Shown piece after piece: positions 7,966 to 15,028 of a stretch of 39,178 nucleotides of DNA. The stretch comes from CAYJPA01 sp964371945 (lineage in GTDB: Bacteria; Chloroflexota; Chloroflexia; Thermomicrobiales; UBA6265): positions 1 to 39,178 of the forward strand of contig CAYJPA010000054.1 in assembly GCA_964371945.1 (NCBI GenBank). Direction: 5' to 3'. The notes under the pieces are model-generated. The model was given only the letters and a program-made list of their open reading frames with translations. It was not told the origin of the DNA and made no database searches. Numbering within the stretch: position 1 is the first letter of the stretch; each line of letters starts with the position of its first letter. A program made the position numbers and the translations under genes.

Positions 7966-8646
7966 TCACCTCGATGTTGCCCGGGGGCTATCAATGTCAA
8001 TCGCTTGGCCAACGGCGAGCGTCGGGCCAAGAAACACAATTGACGATTGGGCCATGATCGAGACAGCTCGCACCGGCACGCCGGGCAATAGCAGGGCTGC
8101 CTCGATGTCAGCGGGAAGCGCGAGCTCCTGATACTCGAGCGGATGGCGGTCCTGCACGCGCCGCAGGTGCTCGGCGAGGCGGTGACGATACCGTGTTGCG
8201 TGCCGGCGATACCGTCGGAGTTGACTCGACCGGACGCGGCTGGCGAGCCGGTCCTCAAACCAGAGCGCTGACGCGGCCGCCGAAATCACCAGCAGATCGT
8301 ATGCCGCGACGGCCTCGCACGTTCTCATCACGACGCGATGCATTGCACGCAGTTCGCGATCAGATGGCTGAATAGCCCGAAGCGGCTTGGCAACCGATCG
8401 CAGCTGTTCAACATGAGCCGAGCGACCCTCGATGAGCCACTTGATGGCTTCTGTCGCTTGGTCGTCGGCATGCAGCTTGAGAATGAGCTCGTCCACGGGC
8501 TCACGCCCTGGGACGTCTTGACAGAGCGCCGCGATTGTCGCGCGCAACAACGAATGGTAGTCCGCCCAGGGAACGCGCTGGCTACGCGCAACCGGGCGGT
8601 TGGGCATCAGCCTCAACCATTTGGTGGGGCGACCAATAGCGTTCAT
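7966..8646 (-). CDS. Hypothetical protein, 226 aa, mostly helical
   Basis: This open frame has a protein-like composition: Ala/Leu/Arg-rich helices, an Arg/His-rich central segment (SSQLRRYRRHATRYRHRLAEHLRRVQ begins near residue 140), and a hydrophobic stretch ALLLPGVPVRAVSIMAQSSIV near the C-terminus. I recognise no family. The start at ATG 8646 has only a weak GAGAC upstream; an internal ATG at about codon 15 is possible. It faces the RecD2-like gene tail to tail, with about 80 bases between stops. It is kept because its composition is much more ordered than the overlapping frames. Confidence 0.5.
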   Translation of the reverse strand: MNAIGRPTKWLRLMPNRPVARSQRVPWADYHSLLRATIAALCQDVPGREPVDELILKLHADDQATEAIKWLIEGRSAHVEQLRSVAKPLRAIQPSDRELRAMHRVVMRTCEAVAAYDLLVISAAASALWFEDRLASRVRSSQLRRYRRHATRYRHRLAEHLRRVQDRHPLEYQELALPADIEAALLLPGVPVRAVSIMAQSSIVFLGPTLAVGQAIDIDSPRATSR

Positions 8647-8792
8647 GTCTCAGGTATCGCATTGAGGCGGCCCGGCCGCGATAGGAATTATCCCCAGTCC
8701 CCTGAGCGCGGAAAATGACGACGAGCATTACATGCTGGGAGCTCCGGCTGTGTATCCGAGTCAAAGATCGTTGCGTTTCGAAGAGGGCGGAG

Positions 8793-9076
8793 ATGAACGA
8801 ACGACGTGACCGGGTGGCATCAGCGATTGCACGCGTCACTGCCTCCAAGTCCGCCGGTGAAGTCCTCGCTGAGATTGGGATTGATGACATCATCGCCAAC
8901 GCGGCGATCACGCGTTGCAGTCGAACGCCGGCCGGCTGCTGCTGCACCTGACCCAAGGATCGGCGATGTCGACACAATGCATGGCGCAGATCGACGCGCT
9001 TACCATCGGCCTCGGGGAGCGCGGTTTTCAGATTGTTCGGCGGGAGTCGCTCACGGTGGGCGATTGCCCTGACTGA
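8793..9076 (+). pseudogene. Small gene apparently broken by a single-base frameshift (unknown function)
   Basis: ATG 8793 follows GAGGG with good spacing and opens MNERRDRVASAIARVTASKS, an ordered helical start. The frame turns into Cys/Arg nonsense after IDDIIAN (about 8900) and stops at 8951. From the same point another plus frame continues with ordered residues (GDHALQSNAGRLLLHLTQGS, later IDALTIGLGERGFQIV) to TGA at 9074-9076. Adding one base near 8901 joins the two into a protein of about 94 residues. Either the gene has lost a base or the assembly has. No family is recognised. Confidence 0.45.
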
Positions 9077-9289
9077 GCACGGGGCAGGGAGTCGTGATCG
9101 ATCAATGCCGCCCTCAACACGAAGACCTGCGCACAGATGAGGGGTGCACACCACCGAATGTTCGGAGGCTATCCGGGAGCGGTTCATCTACCTGAGAAGA
9201 GTCCGCGCGGATCCAAGCACGTTTGGATGTCGACACCGAAGCCGCCAGTAATCCACGAGCAGGCACGAGGTCGCCTCCTAAGATTTGTG

Positions 9290-9318
9290 TAGACATTTGA
9301 TATACATTAAGCTATTCT
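9290..9318 (+). promoter_or_regulatory. Putative promoter of the toxin-antitoxin pair
   Basis: TAGACA (9290-9295) and TATTCT (9313-9318) are 17 bases apart in a short AT-rich segment, upstream of an AAGGGG ribosome binding site (9344-9349). TacA-type antitoxins normally autoregulate by binding here; no clear operator palindrome is seen. Confidence 0.45.
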
Positions 9319-9356
9319 CGTATGCAGGTAAGCGGATCTGCTGAAGGGGCGACATC

Positions 9357-9644
9357 ATGTGACAGGGAACAGAGCACACGACAACACGCGATCAGGCGAT
9401 CAATATCAGGGCCAGCCGCCGGCAGCGTGATCTCATTGACCAGGCTGCGCGGATGCTCGGGAAGAGCCGATCTGACTTCATGCTGGAGACGGCATGCCGT
9501 GAGGCCGAAGATGTCCTTCTCGGCCGCACGTTCTTCCAGCTCGATCACGGAGCATTCGCCCGATTCAATGCGATGCTCGATCATCCGTCACCGCCCCCCG
9601 AAGAGCTCCGAGCGCTACTACTGAGTAAAGCGCCCTGGGAATGA
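9357..9644 (+). CDS. TacA-like DUF1778 antitoxin with disrupted start
   Basis: The frame reads TTRDQAINIRASRRQRDLI, then AARMLGKSRSDFMLETAC, then a C-terminal tail FQLDHGAFARFNAMLD and PPPEELRALLLSKAPWE. This is the ribbon-helix-helix plus toxin-neutralising tail of DUF1778 antitoxins. The tail's ATGA overlaps the toxin start at 9641. The start is abnormal. ATG 9357 sits 7 bases after AAGGGG but is followed at once by TGA (9360-9362), and no ATG, GTG or TTG occurs in frame again until 9453, which would remove the N-terminal strand of the RHH fold. A CGA-to-TGA change at codon 2 would explain this. So would a one-base loss after GTG 9359, which would restore a start reading MTGNRAHDNTRDQA. Identity is secure; integrity is in doubt. 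Confidence 0.8.
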
Positions 9645-10147
9645 GGATAGCCGAGCTAGCAGCTCCGGTCCCTCTCTCGACTATCCACGACCTTGAGCCG
9701 TTCGATTGCGGAGTGCGTTCGCTTGATACCTGGCTGACGCGACAAGCGCTCAAGAATGAAGCGAGCGGGTCATCGCGCTCATATGTTGTCTGTAAAGGCA
9801 ATACGGTGGTGGGCTACTACTGCTTGGCAGCCGGCGCCATCGTTCGCAACGAAGCACCCAAGCCAGTACAGCGCAATATGCCCGACCCCATCCCCGTGAT
9901 GGTCCTCGGACGATTGGCCGTCGACCGCGCCTACCAAGACACGGGAATCGGGTCGGGCCTCCTCCGGGATGCCATCTTTCGAGTCCTCCAAGTTGCGGAT
10001 ATCGCCGGCGTCAAGGCTATCCTTGTCCATGCCATCTCAGACGAGGCAAAAGCCTACTATCTCTCCCGGGGTTTCCAAGAATCCCAGATCGAACCGATGA
10101 CGCTCTGTCTGGTCCTGAGCACGGCCCGTCACGTCTTGACGAGTTAG
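9641..10147 (+). CDS. TacT-like GNAT acetyltransferase toxin
   Basis: The protein has 168 residues, the usual size for the family. It shows the GNAT fold: the opening FDCGVRSLDTWLTRQALKNE typical of TacT/AtaT-type toxins, the acetyl-CoA loop QDTGIGSG (residues 99-106) after the LGRLAVDRAY strand, and the C-terminal AYYLSRGF in which Y139 or Y140 is the expected catalytic tyrosine. Members acetylate the amino group of charged tRNAs and block translation. The start overlaps the antitoxin stop by 4 bases (ATGA), so the two are coupled. All key motifs are intact, in contrast to the damaged antitoxin start. Confidence 0.9.
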   Translation: MRIAELAAPVPLSTIHDLEPFDCGVRSLDTWLTRQALKNEASGSSRSYVVCKGNTVVGYYCLAAGAIVRNEAPKPVQRNMPDPIPVMVLGRLAVDRAYQDTGIGSGLLRDAIFRVLQVADIAGVKAILVHAISDEAKAYYLSRGFQESQIEPMTLCLVLSTARHVLTS

Positions 10148-10174
10148 GGTCACAAAGGACTGGAGAAGATCACA

Positions 10175-10194
10175 GGGCGGCTTCGTTTCCGCCC
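10175..10194 (+). terminator. Possible weak terminator after the toxin gene
   Basis: GGGCGG (10175-10180) and CCGCCC (10189-10194) form a short GC stem 27 bases after the toxin stop. There is no T tract, so support is modest. Confidence 0.3.
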
Positions 10195-10277
10195 CGTCCT
10201 CTGCGACTGGACTGACGTGATACATGCGACAAACGAACGGACCACAGGACAACCGGCAGCTACATCAGGAGATAGCT

Positions 10278-10631
10278 ATGAGCGAGATCGAAATCGAGAC
10301 AGCTGTCGGCAACATCCGATTTACCGGCTGGGCAGGATCCGAACGTGTGTCGGTCATCGCGTCGTCCGTTGCTGTGCCTGGAGCGGTCACTATTCCCTAT
10401 GAGGCACGGTTGAAACTCGCGGTCGCCATTCTTGGGGAGCCAGATCCATCGACGATCGAGCGGTGCGCGGCCGAGATCTGGAATCGCAAGCGAGAACGCC
10501 CAGGAACCGAAGCGGCACGGTGGGATGGTGGACTTCCAGAAAATGTTCGCCGCGCTCGGTGCGGGGAGATTCGCGCTGTCTTGGAGGCGCCGCGGACCGT
10601 GAGTCTCGATGGCTCAACCACGGAGCAGTAA
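10278..10631 (+). CDS. Hypothetical small protein, 117 aa
   Basis: ATG 10278 lies 6 bases after AGGAG (10267-10271). The product opens with an ordered strand-like region (MSEIEIETAVGNIRFTGW, then VSVIASSVAVPGAVTIPYEARL) and continues with a helix and an Arg-rich tail. The frame also opens upstream at 10224, but that part lacks a ribosome binding site. No family is recognised. It may travel with the toxin-antitoxin pair, but nothing ties it to that function. Confidence 0.55.
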   Translation: MSEIEIETAVGNIRFTGWAGSERVSVIASSVAVPGAVTIPYEARLKLAVAILGEPDPSTIERCAAEIWNRKRERPGTEAARWDGGLPENVRRARCGEIRAVLEAPRTVSLDGSTTEQ

Positions 10632-10737
10632 GGCACGAGAGGCGCCGCTTTCTTTCCGTCTGGACCAATGCACGGGTCAAGAGCGTTCTTAGGTGGGTTG
10701 AGCGAACCAGGTGATCGACCGTGGACCGTGATCGGGT

Positions 10738-11031
10738 CTAATCCAGAGGGACCAAGTCGTTACCGGTATGATGATCGAGTTGAGCTGAACGAAGCTCGAG
10801 CGTGTCTCGTAATCGCCGAATCTCGGTCGCGCGAAACCTGATTGGATAATTCGGATCAGGTTCTTGCTCGAACCTCACCCGATCACCGGGTTTGAAATCT
10901 TCAAGTCGGTGTTCCGTGATGATCGGCTTGCGAAACAAGACGTCACTATTCCACCCACCTCTGCTGCCATCGGGCGTGATGAAACCATAGCCCTTTTCGG
11001 GCATGACAATCTTGATGGTTCCTGACGCCAT
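10738..11031 (-). CDS. Cold-shock-domain protein
   Basis: The 97-residue protein starts at ATG 11031, with GGAGG a few bases upstream. It begins MASGTIKIVMPEKGYGFITP, containing the RNP-1-like GYGFI, and continues to DVLFRK in the position of RNP-2 (usually DVFVH), then FKPGDRVRFEQ. This is the five-strand OB layout of CspA-type single-stranded nucleic acid chaperones. Canonical CspA has about 67 residues. Here there is extra sequence between strands (ITPDGSRGGWNSD) and a charged C-terminal extension (RRLRDTLELRSAQLDHH), so it is an atypical member. The role is inferred as RNA or ssDNA binding. It lies convergent with the 10278 gene. Confidence 0.8.
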   Translation of the reverse strand: MASGTIKIVMPEKGYGFITPDGSRGGWNSDVLFRKPIITEHRLEDFKPGDRVRFEQEPDPNYPIRFRATEIRRLRDTLELRSAQLDHHTGNDLVPLD

Positions 11032-11176
11032 CCGACAGCCTCCATCGCGCTCAGGATAGTAGTTTACGGAATGGTACAAAGCACATGTCTTGGTGATCAA
11101 CCAGGAACGTCCGCTCAGCCTCGGCCGAGACGCGATAACTCATAGACAGTTCGAAGCGATGGGTTTTCCCGCATGA

Positions 11177-12136
11177 CTATTCGCTTCCAATTCGGGCAAC
11201 CGCGGTTTCCAAATCCTGCAAGCTTGGCTCCGTGTAGCGACGGGTCGTATCCAGCCGTTCGTGTCCGAGCAAGGCCGCCACCGTCAGGAGATCGGCTCCC
11301 GCTTCGGTCAGCAGTCGCTTGGCCGCGGTATGCCGCAGGGTGTGCGGGGTCGCCTCAACACCCGCCCGCTCACTGTAGTGTGCAAGCAGCTGACGAAACC
11401 CGTCAGGGGTGAGCCCGCCCCGTTGCCCAATGAACAAGGGTCCGTCCTCCTCTCCTCGATCAGCGAGGTAGAGCGCAAGCGCTCGCCGCGCGTCGCTCGT
11501 GCCTGGAACGACTCGCTGTTTACGCCCCTTTCCCAAGACGGTGAATCGTAATGACCGCTCCCCAAGACTGATATCCCGCGGCCAGCGGAGCGCGGCTGCT
11601 TCTGCTACCCGTAAGCCACAGAGCAATGTCTCGAGAACCGCGAGATCGCGGGCCACACCCGCTCGTTCGACTTCGCGGCGTAGCCGGAGGATATCTCGTC
11701 GTTCGAGCCAGCGTGGACCGGGTGATTGCTGAGCTGGACCGGAGATCTCATGAGCGGGATTACTCGGGATCAGTCCGGCCGCCACGAGCCAGCGAAAAAA
11801 GCCCCGCAATGACGCCAGGTGACGGCTCACGCTCGCCGGCGCCAGCTGCCGTTCCTTTAAAAGGAAGGCGCGATAACTTCGCACCACACTGGGTGTCGTT
11901 GATCCCGGGTGCCACGACTCTCCGAGACTCGTGATATGCCAAGAAAGATAGGCATGCAGATCCCTCCTCGCGGCAAGGATCGTGTGTGGGCTCCGTTCAC
12001 GATGTTCGAGATTGGTGAGATAGGCGCTGATCAAGGACGTATCTTCGGCAGTCGTATGTCCCGCTCGATGCGGAACTTGTTCTGTTGGCCCCTCCTGCAC
12101 AATTATCTCGTGAGTTTTTTGATCGTTAGCGGCCAT
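11177..12136 (-). CDS. XerC/D-like tyrosine recombinase (integrase)
   Basis: This 319-residue protein is complete. An N-terminal SAM-like core-binding domain covers about 33-125 (SLISAYLTNLEHRERSPHTI onward). The catalytic domain covers about 145-315, with all key residues visible: R176 (LLCGLRVAEA), K203 (LGKGRKQR), H265 and R268 (PHTLRHTAAK), H292 (LLGHERLDTT) and nucleophile Y301. The enzyme cuts and rejoins DNA at paired half-sites through a 3'-phosphotyrosine. ATG 12136 has GAAGGG about 6 bases upstream. A perfect 12-6-12 palindrome lies 36 bases upstream of the start, and a third half-site copy lies within codons 7-12. It stands at the border between the accessory region and the polysaccharide locus, suggesting it mobilises or once mobilised the left-hand segment. 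Confidence 0.93.
   Translation of the reverse strand: MAANDQKTHEIIVQEGPTEQVPHRAGHTTAEDTSLISAYLTNLEHRERSPHTILAARRDLHAYLSWHITSLGESWHPGSTTPSVVRSYRAFLLKERQLAPASVSRHLASLRGFFRWLVAAGLIPSNPAHEISGPAQQSPGPRWLERRDILRLRREVERAGVARDLAVLETLLCGLRVAEAAALRWPRDISLGERSLRFTVLGKGRKQRVVPGTSDARRALALYLADRGEEDGPLFIGQRGGLTPDGFRQLLAHYSERAGVEATPHTLRHTAAKRLLTEAGADLLTVAALLGHERLDTTRRYTEPSLQDLETAVARIGSE
12102..12117 (-). repeat. Third copy of the recombinase half-site, inside the recombinase gene
   Basis: On the minus strand AAACTCACGAGATAAT at 12117-12102 is identical over 16 bases to the sequence at 12170-12185, 68 bases away in the same orientation. It encodes codons of the disordered N-terminus (KTHEII). Confidence 0.6.
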
Positions 12137-12172
12137 TCCCTTCCCTTCGCGAGAATGAAAGGATACCGCAAA

Positions 12173-12202
12173 CTCACGAGATAATGGCTCTTATCTCGTG
12201 AG
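12173..12202. repeat. 12-6-12 palindrome, candidate recombinase core site
   Basis: CTCACGAGATAA (12173-12184), spacer TGGCTC, TTATCTCGTGAG (12191-12202): the arms are perfect reverse complements with a 6-base spacer. Tyrosine recombinase core sites have just this layout (dif is 11-6-11). It lies upstream of an intact recombinase gene, so it is a candidate attachment or resolution site, or an autoregulatory operator. The inference is positional. Confidence 0.6.
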
Positions 12203-12309
12203 AGGATCCACAAAGGCTGTAGCCTGCTGCGTCAATCCAACAACGTGAGCGGTTTCTGATTGCCGTTTGATTCATGTTGCAATCTAACCGAGGGAAGAAG
12301 TGAACGTAG

Positions 12310-12495
12310 GGCATCGCCGACCCGCCTCATCCACCAATACTGCGCGACTGGAACCAGAGCGAGATCAGTCGCTTTCGACCAAAGCGACTGATGCTCATCG
12401 GGCAGGTTCCTAGTCTCGGAGAGGAGGGACTACTCGACTATGGCGAAGAGAGCCACAAGGTACGCAAGCAACCCGTCAGCGACACGATGATCTGA
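12310..12495 (+). pseudogene. Coding-like remnant, 3' end of an unknown gene
   Basis: The frame from 12310 to TGA 12493-12495 reads as an ordered protein: DPPHPPILRDWNQSEISRF, then RPKRLMLIGQVPSLGEEG, then LLDYGEESHKVRKQPVSD. The only ATG is at 12391, without a good ribosome binding site, and an in-frame TAG (12307-12309) blocks extension upstream. It looks like the tail of a deleted gene at the boundary of the accessory region. No family is recognised. Otherwise 12203-12512 holds nothing I can identify. Confidence 0.3.
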
Positions 12496-12512
12496 GACCA
12501 TCCGTCGAGAAG

Positions 12513-14189
12513 CTATTCTTCGAGGCCGGTGACGGGTGTCGAATCTCGCGACGCACTTGTCGATCGAAGTACGACGGTATTCACTGCCATCTTCGGTGCG
12601 GTTTGGTCCCGCTCGTCGGTGCTGTAGCCGCCGTAGTAGCCGTAGTAGTAATAGCCGTCGTGGCGGCCGCGCTCCTGCTGGTTGAGCACGACGCCGACGC
12701 GGCGCACCGACTCCGGGAAGGCCGCGAAGGCGCGCTCGAGCGCATCAATCCGGGTGCGGTTCGACTGGCTGATCAGCAGCAGGCCGTCGGTCGAGGTCGA
12801 GACGACGAGCGGGTCGCTGACCGCGAGCACCGGCGGCGTGTCGATGATCACGATGTCGGTGCTTTGGCGCAGGGACTGAAGCAGCTCGCGGAAGCGGTCG
12901 CTGCTGAGGAGATCGGATGGGTTTGGCGGGAGCGGGCCGGAGGGGATCACCTTCAGGCCGGGGATGATCTCGATCGCGACGGAGCTCCAGGGCATGAGCG
13001 GGTGGGTGAGGAGCGTGGTCAGGCCGGATTGATTGCCGAGCGCGAAGATTTTGTGCTGGCTAGGGCGGCGGAGATCGGCGTCAATGACCACGACCGAGAA
13101 GCCGGCCTGCGACATGGTGACCGCGAGGTTGGCGGTGACGGTGCTCTTGCCCTCGCCAGGGCCGGCGCTGCTGATCGCCAGAGTCGCGATTTCGCGGCTG
13201 GCGGCGGCGAACTCGACGTTGGTGCGCAGGAGGCGGATCGCTTCGGCGGAGTTCGATTGGGCGTGGGTGAGAACGAAGAGCTGGTCGGAGCCAGAGGCGA
13301 GCTTCGGAACCGTCTGGATCACGCTCAGCAGCGGAGCGCCGAAGAGTTCGTGGAAGTTCAGCGTCGGCTTTACGGTGTTGTCGAGATACTCGAGTAGTCC
13401 CACGATGCCGACCGCCATGATCCCGCCGAGGAAGGCGCCGAGGAGTGTGTAGAAGAGCACCCGCGGAGCATACGGCGCGCCCGGCACTGTCGCAGGCACA
13501 GGCACTCGCACTTGATTCTGAACAGCGGCGGTGTCGAGATCGAGGTTTTGTGCTTGGACGAACAAATTGGCGAGCGACTGCTCCAACTGTGCCAGTCGAG
13601 CGCGGAGATTCTCAAGTTTGACCTGCTGGGTCGAATCCAGTTCGTCCGCTCCTTCGAGCGCGCTAATTTGCTGTTGAGTCTCGTTGATTTGGTCCTGGGT
13701 TCCATCGATCAGGGTCTGCAAACCAGCGCGAGCCGACGACGAACTCGCGAGTTCCTGCTCGGTGATGAAGCTTGCAAATTGCACCGCGACAATGTTGGCG
13801 ATGTTCGCCGCGCGTGCAGGATCCGTGTCCGAAACCGAAATCCTGAGGAGTTGGGTATCGCGCACCGTGCTCGCCGAGACCATTCCTGCGAGCAGACCAG
13901 CCGTGAAGGGCGGACCCAGCTGCTCGGCGACCGGTTTCAGAACAGGTTCGGTGACGACGAGTTGTTGATACGTCGTAGCGAGACGCTGCCCCGATTGAAG
14001 TACGCCAACATCACTCGCACTGCTACTATTACTTGCGGGTTGAATCAACAGTGTGGCGGTGGCGGAGTAGAGCGGTTGTTGGCGCGAAGAGATACTGTAC
14101 GCGGCAACACCGGCAAGTAGCGGCAATATCAAGATCAGCCACCACCAACGACGCGCATAAGTGATGAGATGCTTGAGTTCGAGTTCCAA
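12513..14189 (-). CDS. Polysaccharide co-polymerase and BY-kinase fusion (Wzc/CapAB-like)
   Basis: This is a 558-residue Wzz-kinase fusion. Residues 15-31 form the first membrane helix (WWWLILILPLLAGVAAY). A periplasmic or extracellular part follows, with a coiled coil around 160-215 (QDQINETQQQISALE, then LRARLAQLEQSLANL), and a second helix lies near 245-268. The cytoplasmic ATPase has Walker A GPGEGKST (K348), the BY-kinase A' motif VVVIDADLRRP, and Walker B IVIIDTPP (D450). A cluster of seven tyrosines (GYYYYGYYGGY, near 512-523) precedes the C-terminus and is the expected autophosphorylation site. These proteins set chain length and drive polymerisation and export with Wzx/Wzy. It is the last gene of the minus-strand polysaccharide locus, 161 bases after the HAD gene. 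Its GC content is higher than that of the glycosyltransferase genes. Confidence 0.92.
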   Translation of the reverse strand: MELELKHLITYARRWWWLILILPLLAGVAAYSISSRQQPLYSATATLLIQPASNSSSASDVGVLQSGQRLATTYQQLVVTEPVLKPVAEQLGPPFTAGLLAGMVSASTVRDTQLLRISVSDTDPARAANIANIVAVQFASFITEQELASSSSARAGLQTLIDGTQDQINETQQQISALEGADELDSTQQVKLENLRARLAQLEQSLANLFVQAQNLDLDTAAVQNQVRVPVPATVPGAPYAPRVLFYTLLGAFLGGIMAVGIVGLLEYLDNTVKPTLNFHELFGAPLLSVIQTVPKLASGSDQLFVLTHAQSNSAEAIRLLRTNVEFAAASREIATLAISSAGPGEGKSTVTANLAVTMSQAGFSVVVIDADLRRPSQHKIFALGNQSGLTTLLTHPLMPWSSVAIEIIPGLKVIPSGPLPPNPSDLLSSDRFRELLQSLRQSTDIVIIDTPPVLAVSDPLVVSTSTDGLLLISQSNRTRIDALERAFAAFPESVRRVGVVLNQQERGRHDGYYYYGYYGGYSTDERDQTAPKMAVNTVVLRSTSASRDSTPVTGLEE

Positions 14190-14350
14190 GGGCGTCCTTT
14201 GAGGAGATTGTCACATTGACGTAATCGAGGCGCAACATAAGGAGGCGAGGCCTCACGGTGAATTCTACGCAGTTACCAGATTCTGAGCCAATAGCCTAGC
14301 GTGACTATAAATCAGTGCCAGCGACGCTGGAGTCCAAAACTTGGTCATCG

Positions 14351-15028
14351 TCACTTCAAATGGTCCAAAAGCGGGTCGAGTTCGTACAGCGTCTGAATCT
14401 CATGATGCGCAGCATAGTCGTCTTCGGCGGTAAGGTCGCGGTACTCACCGTCCTGACGCAGGATTTGTATCGTGGTCCAGTCCAACGTCTTGGCTGAAAT
14501 GAAATCTTTGGATGGGTTATCACTAATGTACGCGCATTGGTCACCCCGGCAACAGAGCCGCTCCATGACCGCCCGGTACGGCACAGGACTGGGCTTCCAC
14601 GAATCACGTCCGTATTCGTCTGAGTAGACGATCGTGTCCACAAGCGGTTCGACATTGAGCGACGCCACCTTTCGTCTCTGTGTCGCCAGATAACCGTCCG
14701 TGAGAATGGCCAACTGATAAGAATCGCGAAACCGTTCGAGAGCCCAGCGAGCATCCTCATGCAATGAGAGCGAGGGCTCGTGCTCGCGATAGATGGAAAC
14801 AAGGGTATCGATCTCAATGCCCTTGTTCGTCCATCCGAGTTGAACGAGCGCATCATCGAAGATCCGACCTCGGAGACCACGCTTAAAAAGAGCTATTGCC
14901 ACTGAGCCGAAGCCCGCGAGGGCGTGTTCTTGGGCGAGCCATGCGTCGACAGCGCGAAAGCCACTAATGACAAACTGGTGCTCGGGGAAGAGCGTGTCGT
15001 CAAGATCGAAGACGAGCACCGGCTTCAT
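14351..15028 (-). CDS. HAD-superfamily hydrolase (phosphatase)
   Basis: The start is ATG 15028, which overlaps the ATP-grasp stop (ATGA); the frame upstream of it is antisense-like noise. The 225-residue protein has HAD motif I FDLDDTL with D8 and D10, a helical cap (about 20-95), motif II in LAILTDGY, the motif III lysine in SWKPSPVPYRAV, and motif IV YISDNPSKDF. It resembles the C1-cap HAD phosphatases that act on small phosphorylated metabolites. Coupling to an ATP-grasp gene inside a polysaccharide locus suggests that both act on one precursor or decoration, for instance removing a phosphate from a sugar or amino-acid substrate. The substrate is not predictable. Confidence 0.85.
   Translation of the reverse strand: MKPVLVFDLDDTLFPEHQFVISGFRAVDAWLAQEHALAGFGSVAIALFKRGLRGRIFDDALVQLGWTNKGIEIDTLVSIYREHEPSLSLHEDARWALERFRDSYQLAILTDGYLATQRRKVASLNVEPLVDTIVYSDEYGRDSWKPSPVPYRAVMERLCCRGDQCAYISDNPSKDFISAKTLDWTTIQILRQDGEYRDLTAEDDYAAHHEIQTLYELDPLLDHLK

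Noticed and set aside
12603..13397. Plus-strand ORF of 264 codons
   Set aside because: Shadow of the BY-kinase gene; it opens with Val/Ala-rich complement of the tyrosine cluster.
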